The notes: generated by a model not told the origin, from the letters alone. DNA of 11,677 bases from an uncultured Oscillospiraceae bacterium (GCA_900545625.1 UQZS01000054.1:1-11677); one strand, 5' to 3'. Counted from the stretch's first letter, positions 1 through 6,971 are shown. A program made the numbers and translations.

Positions 1-120
1 AAACAGAAGGGGGAATTCTGTTTGCGTCTCCTCAAGAGTGGGGTCTCTCTTGATTTGATGGTTTGAGTATACAGGCAAATTATGGCGATACAATAAAATA
101 GAGTTGAACGTTTTGTAAAC
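1..120. repeat. Direct repeat copy 1 (120-bp element, unknown identity)
   Basis: This copy matches 235-354 at an offset of 234 bp, with about 7 differences in 120 positions. Six of these cluster at 95-101 and one is at 56. The element may extend left of the window. It contains three inverted repeats: AAACAGAA/TTCTGTTT (1-8 with 16-23), TCAAGAG/CTCTTGA (32-38 with 47-53) and GAACGTTT/AAACGTTC (106-113 with 117-124, loop TGT). The first two are kept in copy 2, which suggests a structured RNA or a small repeated element. A reading frame from position 3 to a TGA at 51-53 is also shared with copy 2. I do not recognise the family. Confidence 0.85.
66..93 (-). promoter_or_regulatory. Candidate leftward promoter inside repeat copy 1
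   Basis: Read leftward, TTGTAT (88-93) is followed after 16 bp by TATACT (66-71). The -10 is good and the -35 is poor. The same arrangement is present in copy 2 (300-327). If real, it would start a short leftward RNA running through the hairpins with C-rich loops. No independent support. Confidence 0.25.
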
Positions 121-152
121 GTTCTCGTTTCGATACGGCAGTACGGCAGAAA

Positions 153-196
153 GGAAAAACCGCCCGAGGGGGAGCCCGGGCGGTTTTCCTCTTTTT
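153..196 (+). terminator. Strong intrinsic terminator between the repeats, probably bidirectional
   Basis: CCGCCCG (160-166) pairs with CGGGCGG (177-183), flanked by GGAAAAA and TTTTCC that extend the stem with one bulged A. The loop is about 10 nt. On the plus strand the stem is followed by TCTTTTTG. On the minus strand the A-run becomes a T-run within the stem, so the hairpin may also stop transcripts leaving pheA leftward. It is the strongest terminator-like structure near the 3' end of the aromatic operon. Confidence 0.7.
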
Positions 197-218
197 GTAA
201 AAAAAGAAAGGGGGAGAA

Positions 219-287
219 ATGAAAAAGTTCTGCCAAACAGAAGGGGGAATTCTGTTTGCGTCTCCTCAAGAGTGGGGTCTCTCTTGA
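219..287 (+). CDS. Possible 22-residue small protein overlapping repeat copy 2
   Basis: An ATG at 219 follows a purine-rich AAAGGGGGAG (207-216), a plausible though close ribosome binding site. The frame reads MKKFCQTEGG, then ILFASPQEWGLS, and ends at TGA (285-287). Most of the codons lie inside the repeat, and copy 1 keeps the same frame and stop (3-53), but its start would be left of the window. The frame stays open after the TGA for 15-18 further codons in both copies, and the single difference at 56/290 would be synonymous (Phe). I do not recognise the sequence. The alternative, which I weigh equally, is that the region is a structured RNA and the frame is fortuitous. No clear promoter lies between the terminator at 153-196 and the ATG. 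Confidence 0.3.
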   Translation: MKKFCQTEGGILFASPQEWGLS

Positions 288-354
288 TTCGATGGTTTGA
301 GTATACAGGCAAATTATGGCGATACAATAGAGATTTGTTGAACGTTTTGTAAAC
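235..354. repeat. Direct repeat copy 2 (120-bp element, unknown identity)
   Basis: Second copy of the element at 1-120. Hairpin arms AAACAGAA/TTCTGTTT (235-242 with 250-257) and TCAAGAG/CTCTTGA (266-272 with 281-287) are intact. The third palindrome of copy 1 is broken here; instead GTTTTGT (344-350) can pair with ACAAAAC (355-361). The copy ends about 30 bp beyond the pheA stop codon, so it lies in the 3' flank of the aromatic operon. The 114 bp between the copies (121-234) hold a strong terminator and a ribosome-binding-site-plus-ATG. Confidence 0.85.
300..327 (-). promoter_or_regulatory. Candidate leftward promoter inside repeat copy 2
   Basis: Leftward TTGTAT (322-327), a 16-bp spacer and TATACT (300-305), as in copy 1. 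A transcript starting near 293 would carry the hairpin TCAAGAG/CTCTTGA, then AAACAGAA/TTCTGTTT with a loop TTCCCCC, and could end at a weak hairpin TTCTG/CAGAA followed by a T-rich run near 222-230. The region is also reached by read-through from pheA. Confidence 0.25.
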
Positions 355-383
355 ACAAAACAAAGACGGTTTTTATTTTCCGT

Positions 384-1535
384 TCACAAAATCTCGCTGT
401 AGCTGCCTAAGTAGGAAAACTGTTCCGCAGAAGCCTCCAGCTCGGCGATCATGCGCAGGAAGTTTTCGGAATAGACTGACGCTTCAATATCGAAATAAAA
501 CAGGAATTCAAAATCACTGTTGGGTTTCGGGCGGCTTTCAAGCTTTAAGAGATTGATGTCCAGCGCGTAAAACCGGGAAAGCACGTCGTACAGCGAACCG
601 GGACGGTGCGGCAGGGTGAGCATCAGGCTCGTTTTATTTGCACCGGCGAAAATCTCCGGCTCTTTGCCGATGCAGATAAAGCGCGTGTAATTGTTCGCGT
701 TGTTCTGCACGCCCTCGGCGAGCATCGACAGCCCGTAAAGCGCCATGCAGTCCTTCGACGAGATCGCAGCAACATCCGGGCGTTCGCTTTCGGACACGCG
801 CTTTGCGGCGGCGGCAGTATTTTCACAAACGGTAACTTTTACGTTCGGCAGCTTCGACAGAAAGTTACTGCACTGCTGGATCGCCTGCTCATGTGAGAAG
901 ATCTCGCGCACCTCGGAAAGCGCCGTACCGGGCTTGGCAAGCAGTGCGTGGCTGACCTTTAAGCGCACGCTTTTGACGATATAGAAGTTGTGGCGGTTCA
1001 TCAGGTCATACACATGATTCACCGAACCCGCCGTGCTGTTTTCGATCGGCAGGATGCCATAGCGGCAAAGCCCCTGCTGCACAGCAGAAAACACATCCTC
1101 CCAAGAGGCAAAAAACATAATATCGGGATTTTTGAACAGCCTTTCACACGCGAGCGACGAATATGCGCCCTCCACACCCTGACACGCGACAACGGCGCTT
1201 TCGGGGAGATCCTGCATGGCAAAACGTTGGGCGCTTTGGCGGATGCGCTCCGTAAGCGTCGAGCTGCCTTGGTCGAGATACTTATGCTGGTATGAGCGCG
1301 AAAGCCCCATAATGGAGGAATACAAAAGCCGTGTATAAAGCTGTAAGTCCTTGTCATCGGATTTTGCCGCGACACGGGCGAGCAGCTCGCGTTCCCGTGT
1401 GCGGTCAAGAACAGGCATGCGGTTTTCCTTTTTGTATTTCGCGACCTCTAAGGACACACCCATGCGCTTTAAGAACAGTTCCACAAGCCTGTCGTCGATC
1501 TCGTTGATCTCGCGGCGCAGTTCCTGAATTTCCAT
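384..1535 (-). CDS. pheA: Bifunctional chorismate mutase / prephenate dehydratase (P-protein)
   Basis: 383 residues. It converts chorismate to prephenate and then phenylpyruvate, the Phe branch, in the cytoplasm. Residues 1-85 form an AroQ-type chorismate mutase (LRREINEIDDRLVELFLKR, with K33 and R45-E48 in the usual places). The prephenate dehydratase domain (about 113-290) shows GVEGAYS (120-126), PIENS (163-167), SHEQA (214-218) and TRF (284-286). A C-terminal ACT domain (about 300-375) has RPGSL (311-315) and ESRP (333-336), the residues that bind Phe for feedback inhibition in this family. The domain order and length match the E. coli P-protein. The frame is open 29 codons further upstream, but the ATG at 1535 is preceded by GGAGG eight nt away and begins the mutase helix correctly. 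It is the last gene of the operon, starting 4 nt after the aroC stop. Confidence 0.96.
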   Translation of the reverse strand: MEIQELRREINEIDDRLVELFLKRMGVSLEVAKYKKENRMPVLDRTRERELLARVAAKSDDKDLQLYTRLLYSSIMGLSRSYQHKYLDQGSSTLTERIRQSAQRFAMQDLPESAVVACQGVEGAYSSLACERLFKNPDIMFFASWEDVFSAVQQGLCRYGILPIENSTAGSVNHVYDLMNRHNFYIVKSVRLKVSHALLAKPGTALSEVREIFSHEQAIQQCSNFLSKLPNVKVTVCENTAAAAKRVSESERPDVAAISSKDCMALYGLSMLAEGVQNNANNYTRFICIGKEPEIFAGANKTSLMLTLPHRPGSLYDVLSRFYALDINLLKLESRPKPNSDFEFLFYFDIEASVYSENFLRMIAELEASAEQFSYLGSYSEIL

Positions 1536-1539
1536 ATTA

Positions 1540-2613
1540 TCAACCTCCGAGAATGTCGAGCATCGTGATCGCCGTGACCGCCTCCACAACGGGAACGGCG
1601 CGCGGGACGATGCACGGGTCATGCCGTCCTTTTATCACAAGTGTGGTCTGTGTGTCCGTCGGCAGATGCACGCTTTGCTGCGGCTTTGCGATAGACGCGG
1701 TAGGCTTGATCGCGACACGGAATACAATGGGCATACCGGAAGTAATCCCACCCAAGATCCCGCCGTGGTTGTTTGTAGCAGTCGTAACATGCCCTGCCCC
1801 GTCGGTCAAAAAGGCATCGTTGTTTTCGCTGCCGCGCAAGCGGCTTCCCGCAAAGCCGCTGCCGAATTCCAAGCCCTTGACGGCGGGGATACCGAACAGC
1901 GCCTTTGCCAAACGATTTTCGATACCGTCAAACATCGGTTCGCCCAAGCCCGCGGGCACGCCTGTCACGGCACATTCTACCACGCCGCCGACGGAGTCGC
2001 AGTCCATTCGCGCTTTTTCAATGGCACCGCGCATTTTTTCGCCCTGCTTGTCCGAAAGCACGGGGAAAGGCTTTGCCGCCACGTCGTCAGTCTGCACATG
2101 CACGGGATCATACGGTGTGTCACAGACATCCGCGATGGAATAGATATGCGCACGCACCCAGACGCCGCGCGCTTCAAGCATTTGCAGGCAGATGCCGCCC
2201 GCGAAGCAAAGCGGCGCGGTCAGGCGGCCGGAGAAGTGCCCGCCGCCCGCGACATCCTGAAAGCCGCGGAACTTTACATTTGCGGCGAAATCGGCATGCG
2301 AGGGGCGCGGCGTCTCGCGCAGATTATCATAGTCGCCCGAACGGGTATTCGTATTTTCAATGAGCATCCCCAGCGGCGCGCCGCAGGTCACGCCGTCGCA
2401 AAGGCCCGATAAAATCACGGGTTCGTCCGCCTCCTTGCGGGAGGTGGAAAAACTTGCATTGCCGGGTGCGCGCCTTTGCATAAAGGCTTTCAGCTTGTCA
2501 AAATCAATCTTGAAACCGGCGGGCAGACCGTCGATCACCGCCCCGATGGCTTTGGAATGGGATTGCCCAAACACCGAAACGCGAATGTGATCACCTTGCA
2601 GAATCGAGGACAT
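1540..2613 (-). CDS. aroC: Chorismate synthase
   Basis: 357 residues, the normal family length. It removes phosphate from EPSP to give chorismate, using reduced FMN. The start MSSILQGDHIRVSVFGQSHS is typical, although the usual GESHG is here GQSHS (16-20), with His19 kept. Other signatures are RPSHADF, the GGGHFSGR stretch, SRLRGSENND, TNNHGGILGGITSG and HDPCIVPRAVP near the C-terminus. The frame continues 77 codons upstream, but those are the shadow of aroA; the ATG at 2613 has GGGAGG eight nt upstream. The gene starts 23 bp inside aroA and ends 4 nt before pheA, implying translational coupling. A flavin reductase partner is not in the window, so whether the enzyme is mono- or bifunctional cannot be told. 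Confidence 0.96.
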   Translation of the reverse strand: MSSILQGDHIRVSVFGQSHSKAIGAVIDGLPAGFKIDFDKLKAFMQRRAPGNASFSTSRKEADEPVILSGLCDGVTCGAPLGMLIENTNTRSGDYDNLRETPRPSHADFAANVKFRGFQDVAGGGHFSGRLTAPLCFAGGICLQMLEARGVWVRAHIYSIADVCDTPYDPVHVQTDDVAAKPFPVLSDKQGEKMRGAIEKARMDCDSVGGVVECAVTGVPAGLGEPMFDGIENRLAKALFGIPAVKGLEFGSGFAGSRLRGSENNDAFLTDGAGHVTTATNNHGGILGGITSGMPIVFRVAIKPTASIAKPQQSVHLPTDTQTTLVIKGRHDPCIVPRAVPVVEAVTAITMLDILGG

Positions 2614-3877
2614 CGACCATACCTCCCAAACATTTAAAATCTTCAAAGAAATGCGGATAGGATTTTTCGACCGCCTCGGCGCCGTCGATCGTGACAGGGG
2701 TTTCGGCAAGAACGGAAGCGATCGCTGCTGCCATGACCATGCGGTGATCGCCGAAACCCAACGTTTCGCCGCCGGAAATCGACTGCCCGCCGGGGATCGA
2801 AAGTCCATCCGCTGTTTCCGTGCTGGAAACGCCGAGACTGCCAAGCATCCTGTGGATCGCCGTAAGGCGGTCGCTTTCTTTCAAGCGCAGGCGCGCCGCA
2901 TTTTGGATGGCGGTCTCCCCCGTTCGTGCCGCTGCCGCCGCAACGGCAAAGATCGGCGCAAGGTCGGGAATATCCGCCATATCCTGCGCGATCCCATGAA
3001 GCGCACCCGGCGAGACCGTGACCGTCTCCCCGGCGGTTTCTACCTTAGCGCCCATGCGCCGCAGGATCTCTAAAATCGCCTTGTCACCCTGCGGAGAATC
3101 CGGATTTAGCCCCGTGACCGTGACCGGCGCGCCCAGCGCCCCCGCCGTCAGGAAAAACGCCGCGTTGGACCAGTCGCCCTCGACCGGTACAACGCCAGGC
3201 GAGCGATAGGTTTGATTCCCTTTTATAAAATAGGTATGCCCCTCGCGGCGCACCGTGATGCCGAAGCGTGTGAGCGTAGAGAGGGTCATTTCGATATACG
3301 GTTTGGATTCCACAGGCGGCAAAAGCCGCAGGGTGCTGTCGTCGGAGAGCAGCGGCAGTGCGAACAAAAGCCCCGTCACATACTGGGAGCTTACGTCGCC
3401 GCGCAAAACATATTCGCCCGCTTGCAGCGTACCGGCGGTGTGGATGGGGAACACGCCCTGCTCGGAAAACCGAACGCCGTGGGCTTCCATAGCTTCGCGC
3501 AGTTCCGTTACGGGGCGTTCAGGCAGCCGGCCGCCGCCCGTGAACTTACCGTTTTTCGACAGTGCGGAAACGACGGGCAGCAAGAAGCGCAAAGTCGAAC
3601 CGCTTTCGCCGCAGTCAAGCGTTACAGGCGCTTCCTCGGCATTTTCGGTGCGCGGGATCGGACGCACACGCATCCGATTTCCTGCAAATTCTACTTCAGC
3701 GCCGAGCGCGACAAGGCAGCGGGCAGTCGCGCGGATGTCTTCAGACAGGATGTTGCAGATGATCACCGTCTCGCGATCGCTGAGCGCGGCGGCGATCAGC
3801 AGCCGGTGTGCGTCGGATTTCGAGGAGATTGCGGGGATGCTGCCGCAAAGCTTCACGGGCGTCAAACGGACTTTCAT
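2591..3877 (-). CDS. aroA: 3-phosphoshikimate 1-carboxyvinyltransferase (EPSP synthase)
   Basis: 428 residues. It joins phosphoenolpyruvate to shikimate-3-phosphate. SSKSDAHR (18-25) supplies the Lys20-Ser21-Arg25 substrate contacts. GESGSTLRF (90-98) is the PEP-binding loop, DIPDLAP the catalytic Asp region, LRLKESDRL the Lys-Glu-Arg motif and GDHRMVMA the C-terminal loop. In the PEP loop, the positions equal to E. coli Thr97 and Pro101 are Ser94 and Phe98, while the glycine (Gly93) and arginine (Arg97) are kept. The start overlaps the aroB stop as ATGA (3874-3877), and aroC starts inside its 3' end. Assignment is firm; any effect of the loop changes on inhibitor sensitivity is inference. 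Confidence 0.96.
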   Translation of the reverse strand: MKVRLTPVKLCGSIPAISSKSDAHRLLIAAALSDRETVIICNILSEDIRATARCLVALGAEVEFAGNRMRVRPIPRTENAEEAPVTLDCGESGSTLRFLLPVVSALSKNGKFTGGGRLPERPVTELREAMEAHGVRFSEQGVFPIHTAGTLQAGEYVLRGDVSSQYVTGLLFALPLLSDDSTLRLLPPVESKPYIEMTLSTLTRFGITVRREGHTYFIKGNQTYRSPGVVPVEGDWSNAAFFLTAGALGAPVTVTGLNPDSPQGDKAILEILRRMGAKVETAGETVTVSPGALHGIAQDMADIPDLAPIFAVAAAAARTGETAIQNAARLRLKESDRLTAIHRMLGSLGVSSTETADGLSIPGGQSISGGETLGFGDHRMVMAAAIASVLAETPVTIDGAEAVEKSYPHFFEDFKCLGGMVDVLDSAR

Positions 3878-4932
3878 GCATCCAGCCCCTTTTGAATGAT
3901 CGGCAAAAGCGCTTCGGTCTCCACCGTGTGCAGCACGCAGTGCCCCAGCATTTCGGGGATGACCAGTGTAATATGGCTGCCGCTTCGTTTTTTATCGGAA
4001 AGCGCCTTTTCGCAAAGGTCTTGCGCCGAAAAATCGGTCACGGTCGGAAGTCCATACTGCCGAAGCAGTGCGGCGATCTCATCGGAGCAATCCGCTTTTG
4101 TCAGCCCGCTTTTGTATGCTGCACGAGAAAGAAGCACCATGCCGATCCCCACGGCGCTGCCGTGCGAAACGGCGAAATGACTGCACCCCTCGATCGCGTG
4201 ACCCAAGGTGTGCCCGAAGTTTAAAAGCCCGCGTCTGCCGCGATCCGTCTCATCCTCGGCTACGATGTCGCGCTTGATCTCTACGCACCGTGCGATGACC
4301 GTTTCCAAATTTTCATGCGCGTCGTACGATTTAAGGAAATCGAAGAAATCCCGGTCGAACGCCGCACCGTATTTGATGACCTCTGCCATACCGTCCGCAA
4401 AGACTGCGTCGGGCAGTGTGGACAGCGTTTCATAATCGCAAAGCACCGCCTTGGGCTGGTAAAACGCGCCCGCAAGGTTTTTGCCGGCAGTAAGATCTAC
4501 CGCCGTTTTGCCGCCGACGGAGGAATCCACGCACGCAAGAAGGGTCGTCGGCACTTGCACAAAGTCAATGCCCCGCTGGTACACAGCGGCGGCAAAGCCC
4601 GCAAGATCCCCGACCACGCCGCCGCCGAGCGCGACGATGCAGTCCGAGCGCGTCACATGATTTTCCGCCAAAAATTCAAGCAAATCCCTAAGCACGGTAA
4701 GGTTTTTGGAAGCCTCCCCGTTCGGGAATACGAACCGAAGTGTGCGAAAGCCTTCAGCTTGCAGGCTTTGGAGCACCCGATCGCCGTAAAGCGCGTTGAC
4801 GATATCGTCGGTCACGACCACCGCCGTTTCAGCTTTCGTGACCTCGCGCACACATTCCCCTGCACGGCTGAGCGCCCCCGCGGCGATGCGGACGGTATAG
4901 CACCGGCTCGCCTGCACTTCAATATTCTGCAA
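3874..4932 (-). CDS. aroB: 3-dehydroquinate synthase
   Basis: 352 residues, the normal length. It cyclises DAHP to 3-dehydroquinate using NAD+ and a divalent metal. Visible motifs are GGGVVGDLAGFAA (NAD/phosphate loop), PTTLLACVDSSVGGKTAVD, GMAEVIKYG (metal-binding Glu) and NFGHTLGHAIE (metal-binding His). The start codon is TTG (4930-4932): GGAGG lies 9 nt upstream, no in-frame ATG occurs nearby, and the N-terminus QNIEVQASRCYTVRIAAG aligns with normal AroB starts. It begins 16 nt after the tyrA stop and overlaps aroA by 4 nt. Confidence 0.96.
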   Translation of the reverse strand: MQNIEVQASRCYTVRIAAGALSRAGECVREVTKAETAVVVTDDIVNALYGDRVLQSLQAEGFRTLRFVFPNGEASKNLTVLRDLLEFLAENHVTRSDCIVALGGGVVGDLAGFAAAVYQRGIDFVQVPTTLLACVDSSVGGKTAVDLTAGKNLAGAFYQPKAVLCDYETLSTLPDAVFADGMAEVIKYGAAFDRDFFDFLKSYDAHENLETVIARCVEIKRDIVAEDETDRGRRGLLNFGHTLGHAIEGCSHFAVSHGSAVGIGMVLLSRAAYKSGLTKADCSDEIAALLRQYGLPTVTDFSAQDLCEKALSDKKRSGSHITLVIPEMLGHCVLHTVETEALLPIIQKGLDA

Positions 4933-4948
4933 GGTACTCGCCCTCCTT

Positions 4949-5794
4949 TTAATTGCGGTAAACGCCGTCGATCTGTTCTTTGCGGTCGCTGCCCGCCTTT
5001 AAGAGCGCATGGAGCGTCTGCGCATCCTTGGCTTTGAGCGCGGCGGCGTACTGCTGCAAATTCGCAATCAGCACATCCAATTCCGCCGTAAGGTTATCCG
5101 CATTATCTAAAAACAGCTCTGTCCACATATCGGCATTGAGCTTTGCCACGCGTGTGAGATCCTTATAGCTGCCCGCCGAAAAACCCTTGTGCACCTGCGC
5201 CTCAGGGCTTTTGACATAAGCGTTGGAGACAATATGCGCAAGCTGCGAGGTATAGGCGATGATACGGTCGTGCTCGTCGGGATTCGAAATCTGGATGTTC
5301 GTAAAGCCGATGGACTTAAACAGCGCTTTTAGAGCGGCGAGCGTTTCGATGTCCGCATCGTCGGGCGGAATGAGGATCATAGATGCATTTTCAAACATTG
5401 TGACTTCGGAATACTGAAAGCCTGAGAAATGCAATCCTGCCATGGGGTGCGCCCCGTAAAAACGGAAGCCGTTTTCTTTTGCGCATGCCATCAGCGGCGC
5501 ACAGATCGCGCGCTTGACACCACAGCAGTCCATAACAATCGCGCCCTTTTTGAACTTCGCCGCATTTCGCTGTACAAAGTCGAGCGTATCCTGCGGATAG
5601 AGCGCGGCGATCAGCAGATCACACTGCTCTAAGTCCTGCTCGTGCAGTTCTTCATCCACCGCGCCCAACAGCTTGGCTTTCAAAAGCACGTCCCGGTCAA
5701 TATCTGTACCGAGCACGGTGTGTTCCGTATTATATTGGAGCGCCTTGGCGATTGAGCCGCCGATGAGCCCCAAACCGATAATTCCGATTTTCAT
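4949..5794 (-). CDS. tyrA: Prephenate dehydrogenase
   Basis: 281 residues. It oxidatively decarboxylates prephenate to 4-hydroxyphenylpyruvate, the Tyr branch. The N-terminal Rossmann fold shows GLGLIGGS (7-14), followed by TDID (30-33), where Asp31 fits NAD+ preference. The catalytic stretch GAHPMAG (114-120) contains His116. The C-terminal helical dimerisation domain includes SQLAHIVSNAY and KDLTRVA. The protein ends right after this domain: there is no ACT domain of the kind found at the end of B. subtilis TyrA, so Tyr feedback, if any, must use another site. The start lies 3 nt after the aroF stop, with AAAGGA about 10 nt upstream. Arogenate dehydrogenase activity cannot be excluded from sequence. 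Confidence 0.94.
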   Translation of the reverse strand: MKIGIIGLGLIGGSIAKALQYNTEHTVLGTDIDRDVLLKAKLLGAVDEELHEQDLEQCDLLIAALYPQDTLDFVQRNAAKFKKGAIVMDCCGVKRAICAPLMACAKENGFRFYGAHPMAGLHFSGFQYSEVTMFENASMILIPPDDADIETLAALKALFKSIGFTNIQISNPDEHDRIIAYTSQLAHIVSNAYVKSPEAQVHKGFSAGSYKDLTRVAKLNADMWTELFLDNADNLTAELDVLIANLQQYAAALKAKDAQTLHALLKAGSDRKEQIDGVYRN

Positions 5795-5797
5795 GGC

Positions 5798-6805
5798 TTA
5801 CAGTTCCTTTACCGCTTGCAGAATTTTTCCCACGCCTTTCGTCACCTCGGCGAACTCCTCGGGGCGAAGCGCCTGCGGGCCGTCGCACAGCGCGTGCGCG
5901 GGATCGTTGTGGACTTCGATCATCAAGCCGTCCGCGCCGCAGGCGGCTGCCGCGAACGCCATGGGCTTGACAAGCCGTGCGATACCCGACGCATGGCTCG
6001 GGTCCACGACCACAGGCAGATGCGACATTTCCTTGAGCATGGGCACGGCGGACAGATCCAGCGTGTTGCGTGTTGCTGTTTCAAAGGTACGGATGCCGCG
6101 CTCGCAAAGGATGACGTTTTCGTTGCCCTCCGCCATAATGTATTCGGCGCTCATCAAAAGCTCCTGCAAAGTGGCGGCAAGCCCGCGCTTTAAGAAGATC
6201 GGCTTATCTGTTTTGCCAAGCTCTTTTAAAAGCTCGAAATTCTGCATATTGCGCGCGCCGACCTGAATGATATCCACATCCTCGAACAACGGGAGGTGCG
6301 AAGCATCCATGATCTCGGTCACGATGGGCATGCCTGTTTCCTTTTTCGCTTCAAGCATCAGCTTGAGCCCATCCTCGCGCATGCCCTGGAACGCGTAAGG
6401 CGAGGTGCGCGGCTTAAACGCGCCGCCGCGCAAAATTTTCGCGCCGGCTTTCTGCACGTCTTTGGCGATCGAAATGATCTGCTCGCGGCCTTCGATCGAG
6501 CAGGGCCCCGCAAAGAACTGGAAGTTCCCGCCGCCGATCTTCACGCCGTTTACGTCAATAACGGTGTCGTCCGGGTGAAATTTGCGGTTGGCGTTTTTGT
6601 AAGGCTCGGAAATGCGCTTCACGTTCTCGACGATATCCAGCCCCTGGATCAGGTCAATATCGACCTTGCTTGTGTCGCCGATAAGGCCTAAGATGGTCTG
6701 AAATTGTCCGACGACCGAGTGGACGGCGAGTCCCTGATTTTCGAGCCAGTCCGTCAGATTTTTGACCTTTTTTTTGTCTGCGTTGTCCTTTAAGATAACA
6801 ACCAT
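5798..6805 (-). CDS. aroF: 3-deoxy-7-phosphoheptulonate (DAHP) synthase, type I-beta
   Basis: 335 residues. First committed step of the shikimate pathway: PEP plus erythrose-4-phosphate to DAHP. Residues 1 to about 66 form the ferredoxin-like domain known from Thermotoga maritima DAHP synthase, where it mediates Tyr/Phe inhibition. The barrel follows, with GPCSIEG (100-106), KPRTSPYAFQG (131-141) and VDPSHASG (267-274). Expected metal ligands are Cys102, His271, Glu297 and Asp308. The ATG at 6805 has AGGAG nine nt upstream. It is the first enzyme gene of the operon and lies just after the leader terminator (6831-6864), so its transcription depends on readthrough of that attenuator. Two layers of end-product control, attenuation and the N-terminal domain, are therefore likely. 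The gene is sometimes called aroA or aroG in related genomes. Confidence 0.95.
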   Translation of the reverse strand: MVVILKDNADKKKVKNLTDWLENQGLAVHSVVGQFQTILGLIGDTSKVDIDLIQGLDIVENVKRISEPYKNANRKFHPDDTVIDVNGVKIGGGNFQFFAGPCSIEGREQIISIAKDVQKAGAKILRGGAFKPRTSPYAFQGMREDGLKLMLEAKKETGMPIVTEIMDASHLPLFEDVDIIQVGARNMQNFELLKELGKTDKPIFLKRGLAATLQELLMSAEYIMAEGNENVILCERGIRTFETATRNTLDLSAVPMLKEMSHLPVVVDPSHASGIARLVKPMAFAAAACGADGLMIEVHNDPAHALCDGPQALRPEEFAEVTKGVGKILQAVKEL

Positions 6806-6830
6806 TTTACATCGCTCCTAAAAAATTTCA

Positions 6831-6864
6831 TAAAAAAACTCCGCAGTGCCGTTCACTGCGGAGT
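6831..6864 (-). terminator. Attenuator terminator upstream of aroF (arms 3 and 4)
   Basis: Read leftward, ACTCCGCAGTG (6864-6854) pairs perfectly with CACTGCGGAGT (6848-6838), an 11-bp stem with the 5-nt loop AACGG. It is followed at once by TTTTTTTA (6838-6831), a textbook intrinsic terminator. It lies between the leader peptide stop (6895) and the aroF start (6805), so when formed it would prevent expression of all six enzymes. Confidence 0.95.
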
Positions 6865-6971
6865 AGCTTTACAGAACACACGAAAAAACGAAAACTACAC
6901 ATTGCAAGCGAACGCCGAAGAAACCCTACCGTAAAAGCCGGTAAAGTAAAAGTAAAAATATGCGTACGCTT
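6850..6971 (-). promoter_or_regulatory. Antiterminator and protector pairings of the aro attenuator
   Basis: Three pairing segments precede the terminator's 3' arm. Segment 1, AAGCGUACGC (6971-6962), lies over leader codons 8-11. Segment 2, GCGUUCGCUUGC (6915-6904), lies over codons 27-30. Segment 3, GCAGUGAACG (6859-6850), is the inner 5' arm plus loop of the terminator. 1 pairs with 2 (9 bp, one U-U mismatch). 2 pairs with 3 (10 bp including one G-U, one bulged U), extended by GUAG (6898-6895) with CUAC (6866-6863). 2:3 and the terminator are mutually exclusive. A ribosome waiting at codons 10-17 would cover segment 1 and free 2 to pair with 3. A ribosome reaching the stop codon would cover 2 and allow termination. 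A separate 8-bp hairpin (6946-6939 with 6931-6924, two G-U pairs) spans codons 16-23. Pairings were found by eye; no energies were calculated. Confidence 0.8.

Noticed and set aside
285..287. TGA in the micro-ORF as a recoded (selenocysteine or Trp) codon, because the frame stays open after it and the adjacent hairpin loop contains GGTCT
   Set aside because: The hairpin lies before the TGA instead of after it as in bacterial SECIS elements, and TGA is the normal stop of several genes here (aroA, aroB, aroC, pheA).
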